Below, piece after piece: positions 63,664-64,000 of a stretch of 64,000 nt of DNA. Made by a program: the position numbers and the translations under genes. The notes below the pieces were generated by a model. It made no database searches. It saw only the letters and a list, made by a program, of their open reading frames with translations, and was not told the DNA's origin. Every line of letters starts with the position of its first letter. Positions within the stretch are counted from its first letter, which is position 1. The DNA comes from Erinaceus europaeus (lineage: Eukaryota > Chordata > Mammalia > Eulipotyphla > Erinaceidae), in the NCBI RefSeq assembly GCF_950295315.1, contig NC_080181.1, positions 38,283,375-38,347,374 of the forward strand, given 5' to 3'.

Positions 63664-64000
63664 TATTCCCCCTTTTCTTTTTAACTAAATGACCACAGTA
63701 TCAGGGGTGTGGGGTGAACAGAAATCTATATCATACAGGCATTTTCAAAAAAGAAACTGGCACAAACATGGAGAAACATGTAAGCAAGTAACAAGAACCA
63801 GTGTGCTGCCAAGGGAAGGCCTGAGGGGGCCATTTTTTGCCTCTGTGGGCAAAACTTTATCAGCTTAAAAAAAAAACATTTTCTGCCTCTGGGGGGCGTA
63901 CTTGCCTCGACGGGTATTTTTTAGCATGGGGGCGGGGAACGGCTTAGAGTCCCAAAGGCAGCTGGCTGCAGTCAGTGTTTGAGAAATCTAGCAGCACTTT
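63664..64000 (-). mobile_element. Polypurine tract and 3' internal region of the provirus (runs off the window)
   Basis: The complement of 63666-63682 is an uninterrupted purine run, 'aaaaagaaaagggggaa', followed by 'ta' and the LTR start TGTTGG; this is where plus-strand DNA synthesis primes in retroviruses. The remaining 318 bases carry no recognisable env frame. They hold a repeated phrase of the form 'gaggca(a/g)aaaatg'. Such a noncoding 3' end suits a non-autonomous element. The rest lies beyond 64000. Confidence 0.75.

Noticed and set aside
1..64000. An intact novel multi-gene system or operon-like cluster
   Set aside because: The window is mammalian intergenic or intronic DNA dominated by retroelements. 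No set of intact adjacent genes was seen on either strand.

Overview
The window is repeat-rich, AT-rich nuclear DNA of a placental mammal. The most frequent SINE has a tRNA-like head with a Pol III B-box-like stretch, a CT-rich middle, and a tail of CAA/CAATAATAA repeats followed by 'gggcaacaaaagggaaaataaataaa'. I associate this SINE with hedgehogs (Erinaceus). The species call rests on recognising that repeat and is an inference. No intact host protein gene, rRNA or tRNA gene, or CRISPR array was found. The only host-gene hint is a weak terminal-exon-like stretch at 11711-11795. Repeat names EriA, EriB and EriC are working labels, not database names. EriA is the CAA-tailed SINE, EriA-long adds a 3' extension, EriB has a CT-rich tail ending in 'ccaataaataaa', and EriC is the short 'atgcctgaggct...cagagctgagcagtgctctggta' SINE.

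Layout. 0-8 kb: unique DNA, a 687-bp-period tandem duplication (1092-2456), nested SINEs, an inverted L1 mosaic inside a split SINE (3944-5281), and an old minus-strand L1 (5750-7130) broken by SINEs. 8-18 kb: SINEs, L1 3' ends and a solo LTR with a GTTAC target duplication (13946-14525). 18-23.5 kb: an L1 3' region in two opposite orientations, interrupted by a 5'-truncated class II (betaretrovirus-like) endogenous retrovirus with decayed pol, env and a 3' LTR. 24-26.8 kb: SINEs and an LTR-like sequence. 26.9-34.5 kb: a full-length minus-strand LINE-1 bounded by a 16-bp target duplication. It carries broken ORF1 and ORF2, a solo LTR nested in its 3' UTR and a second L1 3' end nested in its 5' UTR. 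34.6-42 kb: another solo LTR, unique DNA, and a plus-strand L1 whose very long 3' UTR holds a class I-type solo LTR with a 4-bp target duplication. 42-64 kb: long pyrimidine tracts, old L1 pieces, many SINEs, two related LTRs in opposite orientation (52.5-53.5 kb), and a provirus running off the right edge (63372 onward).

The main result is structural. The same 3' module of several hundred bases recurs eight times, on both strands, ending in an A-rich tail. The target duplication around the 26.9-34.5 kb L1, plus the copies at 14.8-15.9 and 38.4-41.8 kb where the module follows ORF2 remnants, show that it is the 3' UTR of a LINE-1 lineage that reaches about 1.7-2.1 kb, not a separate transposon. 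Six LTRs have readable boundaries and five of those have clean target duplications: 6 bp for the IAP/ERVK-like family, 4 bp for the class I type and 5 bp for the 14-kb one.
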